Shown here piece by piece: positions 62,128 through 64,000 of a stretch of DNA of 64,000 nucleotides (positions are counted from its first letter, which is position 1; each line of letters begins with the position of its first letter). Position numbers and translations under genes: made by a program. This DNA comes from Syntrophobacter fumaroxidans MPOB. GTDB taxonomy: Bacteria > Desulfobacterota > Syntrophobacteria > Syntrophobacterales > Syntrophobacteraceae. Location: NCBI RefSeq assembly GCF_000014965.1, contig NC_008554.1, forward strand, positions 682,001 through 746,000, written 5' to 3'. The notes under the pieces were generated by a model, which was not told the origin of the DNA, did no database searches, and saw nothing but the letters and a program-made list of their open reading frames with translations.

Positions 62128-63801
62128 ATGATGAGAATGGAAGACAGAAGCTACCGAAAACTGCACTGGAAAATCGTAGCGACGACGTTGAGTTTCTCGC
62201 TCGTGCCCCTTTTCGTGGTCGGATTCAGCATCTACTACCAGTTCAGCGTTTCCTACAAGGCCAAGGTCATGGAGAGTCTCAGAACGCTGACGGAGAACAG
62301 GGCCAACGCCGTCGATCTCTTTCTGGACGAGCGCGTGTCGCAGCTGAACACCCTGGTGTACACCAACTCCATCGATCAACTGGGGGATGAAAGATACCTG
62401 ACGAGAGTCTTCACGCTGCTGCAGATGCGATCGAAGTCGTTCGTCGACGTGGGCATCATCGACGCCGAGGGCAATCACGTGGCCTATGTCGGTCCGTATC
62501 AGCTCAAAGGTCTGAACTACAGGAACGAAGAGTGGTTCGGAGAGACGATGCTCCGGGGAATCTACATCAGCGACGTCTTCACCGGGTTCCGGAAATTCCC
62601 GCATTTCGTGATCGCGATCATGCGTCGCGAGGGAGAGAAGACCTGGATTTTGCGGGCGACCATCAACACGGACATCTTCGAAGCCATGGTGAAGGCGGCG
62701 CAGATCGGGATGAAAGGCGATGCCTTCCTGATGAACAAGGACAACATCCTGCAAACTTCACCGCGTTTCGGCGGGGAGCTTCTCGGCAAGGTCGGCTACC
62801 CGATTTTCCCGAAGTTTCAGGGAGCGCGCGTGGAAGAAACGGAGCTCGGCGGCGAGGAAGCCCTGTACGGGATCGTGTGGCTCAAGGACAAACAGTGGCT
62901 TCTTGTCATCAAGGAGGATCCCCTGGAGAATCTGACGCCGATCCTGAGGACCCGGGTGCTGGTGATCGCCCTGGTGCTGGGTGGGGTGCTGGTGATCGTC
63001 ATGGGGACGCTCCTGGTCAGCAACGCCGTGGTGCGGCAACTGGTCAAGACGGACCGTGAAAAAGCGGCGCTGGATGCGGGGCTCGTGCAGTCGAGCAAGA
63101 TGGCCGCGCTGGGAAAGCTCGCTGCGGGGATTGCCCACGAGGTGAACAACCCGCTTGCCGTGATCAAAGAAAAGGTCGGCTGGATGAAGGACCTTTTGAG
63201 CGAAGAAGATGTCGAGGCAAGTGAGAACTTCAAGGAATTTGACGATGCGGTGAAAAAGATCGATTATCATGTGGAACGGGCCAGAAAAGTGACGCATCGC
63301 CTGCTCGGGTTCGCCAGGCGCATGGAACCCATCCAGGAACAGGTGACCATGAACCGGGTGATCGAGGAGACCGTCGACTTTCTGAAAAACGAGGCGCACT
63401 ATCGAAACATCGAGATCCGCACGACGCTCGATCCCGATATGCCAACGACTACGAGCGATTCATCTCAACTCCAGCAGGTTTTCCTCAATATCCTCAACAA
63501 CGCCATCGATGCGATCGGGAAGAACGGCGTCATTACCATATCGACCGGATATGATCTCAAGAACAGGGAGTTGAGCGTTTCCATCGCCGATGACGGACCG
63601 GGCATTCCGAGCGAAGTGCTGGGCAGGGTTTTCGACCCCTTTTTCACCACCAAGGAAGTCGGCAAGGGGACGGGACTCGGGCTTTCCATCAGCTATTCCA
63701 TCGTTGAAAAACTGGGAGGCACAATCAAGGTGGCAAGCCAGGTCGGCAAGGGGACCACGTTTTCCATTCACTTGCCTATCGTCAACCATGCGACGGCCTG
63801 A
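62128..63801 (+). CDS. Cache-domain sensor histidine kinase
   Basis: A 557-residue membrane kinase. TM1 lies near residues 15-40 (TTLSFSLVPLFVVGFSIYYQ). A periplasmic dCache sensor follows (about 45-270: VDVGIIDAEGNHVAYVGPYQ, ISDVFTGFRKFPHFVIAI, DKQWLLVIKEDP), then TM2 (VLVIALVLGGVLVIVMGTLL). HisKA has the phospho-His in GIAHEVNNPLAVIKEKV, and HATPase has QVFLNILNNAIDAI and GTGLGLSISYSIVEKLGG. No receiver or HAMP is evident. Starts at 62128, 62131 and 62137 are about equally good. The response regulator gene follows after 87 bp. Confidence 0.9.
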   Translation: MMRMEDRSYRKLHWKIVATTLSFSLVPLFVVGFSIYYQFSVSYKAKVMESLRTLTENRANAVDLFLDERVSQLNTLVYTNSIDQLGDERYLTRVFTLLQMRSKSFVDVGIIDAEGNHVAYVGPYQLKGLNYRNEEWFGETMLRGIYISDVFTGFRKFPHFVIAIMRREGEKTWILRATINTDIFEAMVKAAQIGMKGDAFLMNKDNILQTSPRFGGELLGKVGYPIFPKFQGARVEETELGGEEALYGIVWLKDKQWLLVIKEDPLENLTPILRTRVLVIALVLGGVLVIVMGTLLVSNAVVRQLVKTDREKAALDAGLVQSSKMAALGKLAAGIAHEVNNPLAVIKEKVGWMKDLLSEEDVEASENFKEFDDAVKKIDYHVERARKVTHRLLGFARRMEPIQEQVTMNRVIEETVDFLKNEAHYRNIEIRTTLDPDMPTTTSDSSQLQQVFLNILNNAIDAIGKNGVITISTGYDLKNRELSVSIADDGPGIPSEVLGRVFDPFFTTKEVGKGTGLGLSISYSIVEKLGGTIKVASQVGKGTTFSIHLPIVNHATA

Positions 63802-63888
63802 GGGGGCCTGCGGTTGAAGATGCCCCCCCCCGGATTCGGATCGCAAGGCGTGCGGCGTCATCGGGACTTTCTTGTGAAAGGCATGCTT

Positions 63889-64000
63889 ATGGAAGGCTTC
63901 AGAGTACTGGTTGTCGATGATGAGACCGATTTCCTGGAAACCATCGTGAAACGCTTGAGAAAGCGCAAAGTGGACGCCGTCGGCCTGACCAGCGGCGTGG
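63889..64000 (+). CDS. Response regulator, start only (continues beyond window)
   Basis: From ATG 63889 (GAAAGG upstream) the frame reads MEGFRVLVVDDETDFLETI, then VKRLRKRKVDAVGLTSG, the beginning of a receiver domain with its DDE acidic pocket. Only 37 codons are visible. It is almost certainly the partner of the Cache-domain kinase. Confidence 0.85.
   Translation, partial: MEGFRVLVVDDETDFLETIVKRLRKRKVDAVGLTSGV

Overview
The window is a GC-rich bacterial chromosome segment that looks like an anaerobic, sulfate-reducing or syntrophic deltaproteobacterium (Desulfobacterota), probably a Syntrophobacter-like organism. The basis is a complete qrcABCD menaquinone reductase operon, a P-II/glutamine synthetase locus under sigma-54 promoters, a Dcu-type C4-dicarboxylate carrier beside aspartase, and a MoeA fused to a binding-protein domain. 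The genus is an inference from gene content, not a database match.

Layout. 1-8400: argS with a downstream SPOR-like membrane protein gene, alr, a DUF2065-queA-tgt cluster for queuosine in tRNA, a decayed secreted-protein gene, a membrane protein and a cold-shock protein. 8780-11770: a secreted PpiC-type prolyl isomerase and a DUF4301 protein. 12344-20773: a nitrogen-control block. A GAF-AAA-HTH sigma-54 activator is followed by a -24/-12 promoter and nadE-glnB-glnD, then by a second -24/-12 promoter and glnA. 20941-24394: accessory DNA with structured repeats, a cupin, a lone IscU-like scaffold and an Rhs fragment. 24395-30810: a sensor kinase with a substrate-binding-protein sensor, a FixJ-type regulator, a stand-alone receiver, a TPR lipoprotein, a DUF2092 protein and a glycine-rich secreted protein. 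31299-36344: a small secreted protein, the Dcu carrier and aspA, a periplasmic helical protein, a SYLF protein and a truncated DUF1269 gene.

36345-41186 is the most mobile part. It holds two nearly identical 219 bp hairpin-rich elements in opposite orientation, an IS3-type OrfA remnant and a second copy of a REP/RAYT-like repeat. These surround an AI-2E transporter, an IscU-like/FmdB pair and a glutamine amidotransferase. 41187-49075: lepB, an ECF sigma factor with a tiny membrane partner, a cytochrome c/deacetylase/acetyltransferase operon, the SRP RNA gene ffs, two more enzymes and nadB. 49423-56635: two membrane proteins and the qrc operon. 57133-64000: an EEP-family phosphohydrolase, a nitrilase-family amidase, moeA-PBP with a radical SAM enzyme, and a Cache-domain sensor kinase followed by the start of a response regulator.

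The points most worth following are the paired sigma-54 promoters beside their likely activator, the inverted pair of 219 bp elements with their related shorter hairpin repeats, a perfect 18 bp palindrome in the two-component locus, the two unassigned membrane genes beside qrc, and several recently decayed genes. No CRISPR array, tRNA or rRNA gene was recognised.
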